A stretch of DNA of 5,811 bases from an uncultured Collinsella sp. GTDB lineage: Bacteria; Actinomycetota; Coriobacteriia; Coriobacteriales; Coriobacteriaceae. The translations under genes were made by a program, and so were the position numbers. The notes beneath the pieces are model-generated. The model had not been told where the DNA came from, did no database searches, and saw only the letters and a list, made by a program, of their open reading frames with translations. Where the stretch lies: contig CATZEP010000092.1 in assembly GCA_958418185.1 (NCBI GenBank), positions 1 through 5,811 of the forward strand. Direction: 5' to 3'. Shown one piece after another: positions 5,467-5,811 of the stretch (positions are counted from its first letter, which is position 1; each line of letters starts with the position of its first letter).

Positions 5467-5538
5467 GATATGATCCCAACTCTCGCGTGGTCTTGGGACA
5501 ATGCGTACACCACCGAGCGTACGCCCCTAGAGGACCAC
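5467..5538 (-). promoter_or_regulatory. rplC leader with mutually exclusive helices
   Basis: The minus strand can form an extended hairpin: GTGGTC (5538-5533) with GACCAC (5492-5487), GGG (5527-5525) with CCC (5497-5495), and GCGTAC (5524-5519) with GTACGC (5508-5503) around a 10-base loop. In competition, TCCCAA (5498-5493) is perfectly complementary to TTGGGA (5479-5474), which contains the only candidate ribosome-binding site for rplC. The second helix uses the same CCC and encloses the GACCAC arm in its loop, so the two folds exclude each other. A further dyad, GATCA (5475-5471) and TGATC (5465-5461), spans the TTG start. The pairings are visible; a role in translational feedback is inference. 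Confidence 0.5.
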
Positions 5539-5562
5539 TACTTACACGACGTGCTCCCCAGC

Positions 5563-5590
5563 CTTGTATTTCGCCCGGACTACCTGACAA
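5563..5590 (-). promoter_or_regulatory. candidate sigma-70-type promoter for rplC
   Basis: TTGTCA (5590-5585) matches the -35 consensus at five of six positions. After 16 bases, TACAAG (5568-5563) matches the -10 consensus at four of six. Transcription would begin near 5556 and give a leader of about 90 bases that contains the competing helices before rplC. A competing -10 candidate is TATACT (5655-5650) at the end of the 26-bp repeat, but it lacks a good -35 partner. Confidence 0.35.
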
Positions 5591-5650
5591 CCCTATTAAG
5601 CAGGCATTTTGTCCAGCCAGAATACTCCCCTGGTTTCACACAGCTGTTTA

Positions 5651-5676
5651 GTATACACGGCTGCGGGCGTATCCAT
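5651..5676 (-). repeat. 26-bp intergenic repeat, copy 1 (upstream of rplC)
   Basis: On the minus strand the element starts ATGGATACGCCCGC and ends AGCCGTGTATAC. It differs from the copy upstream of rplB at three positions (C/T, G/C and A/G). The dyad is kept as ATACG (5672-5668) and CGTGT (5659-5655) around eight bases, with one G-T wobble. It ends 184 bases before the rplC start. The T after the repeat completes TATACT, a good -10 box on its own. Interpretation as operator, promoter core or RNA element is open. Confidence 0.6.
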
Positions 5677-5811
5677 CGAGATTCATATTTCACTCACATT
5701 GTTTACGCAGGTAAAGTGCGTGGCACGTTCCCAGTGTGCGGCGGAGGGGGGCGGGCCGGGGGCATATTTAGGTTGCTTGTCTTCAGTCCTGCTCTCGACG
5801 GCGAGCACATT
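5677..5811. other. non-coding upstream stretch without a recognisable gene
   Basis: No reading frame on the minus strand here encodes a recognisable protein; in particular there is no S10 (rpsJ) C terminus, although rpsJ usually ends just before rplC. A 35-codon frame opening at the window edge is Pro/Arg-rich and unconvincing. Two local features are visible: a small dyad TTTAC/GTAAA with a 4-base spacer at 5702-5715, and a very G-rich plus-strand tract at 5741-5762. Together with 5467-5676 this makes 345 bases of apparent upstream control region. Confidence 0.6.

Noticed and set aside
5405..5590. Minus-strand frame of 61 codons overlapping the rplC start
   Set aside because: It is out of frame with rplC, begins with TTG inside the candidate -35 box, and resembles no family.
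5596..5607. Tiny reading frame (Met-Pro-Ala-stop) in the rplC leader as a possible leader peptide
   Set aside because: No ribosome-binding site at a usable distance, and it lies upstream of the preferred promoter start.
1..5811. Mobile elements, CRISPR, tRNA or rRNA genes, or a novel defence-type system
   Set aside because: No transposase, direct-repeat array, tRNA cloverleaf or rRNA segment is seen; apart from the gaps described, the window is filled by intact ribosomal protein genes.

Overview
The window carries a ribosomal-protein gene cluster, the bacterial S10 region running into the first gene of the spc region. All genes lie on the minus strand. In transcription order they are rplC (L3), rplD (L4), rplW (L23), rplB (L2), rpsS (S19), rplV (L22), rpsC (S3), rplP (L16), rpmC (L29), rpsQ (S17) and rplN (L14). 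rplN is cut by the window edge just before its expected last codon. Gene order and protein sequences are standard for bacteria, so the gene calls are secure.

The organism is probably a moderately GC-rich actinobacterium of the class Coriobacteriia, perhaps Collinsella-like. The proteins blend Firmicutes-like L2/S19/S17 motifs with GC-rich codon use, and L16 has an Ala/Glu-rich tail. This placement is from memory of the families, not from a search, and is tentative at genus level.

Layout in transcription order. (1) 5811 to 5467: a non-coding stretch of 345 bases with a candidate promoter, one copy of a 26-bp repeat, and a leader before rplC that can fold in competing ways. rpsJ (S10), normally directly upstream of rplC, is not here. 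(2) 5466 to 3885: rplC, rplD and rplW, tightly spaced. (3) 3884 to 3706: an unexpected 179-base gap between rplW and rplB. It holds a strong terminator-like hairpin, the second copy of the 26-bp repeat, and a leader whose helices include one covering the rplB ribosome-binding site. (4) 3705 to 484: rplB to rpsQ, with gaps of 32 bases or less and two 1-base stop/start overlaps (rpsC/rplP and rplP/rpmC). (5) 483 to 366: a 118-base gap at the classical S10/spc boundary, with paired segments but no convincing promoter. (6) rplN.

The products are all parts of the ribosome. L2, L3, L4, L22 and L16 bind 23S rRNA near the peptidyl transferase centre or exit tunnel, L23 and L29 sit at the tunnel exit, S3, S17 and S19 belong to the small subunit, and L14 is at the subunit interface. 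The coding content is ordinary. The interesting material is in the gaps: two genes, rplC and rplB, each preceded by the same 26-bp element and by a leader in which a CCC segment can pair either with the ribosome-binding site or with another segment. This suggests that the S10 region is divided into separately controlled units, possibly with autogenous translational control.
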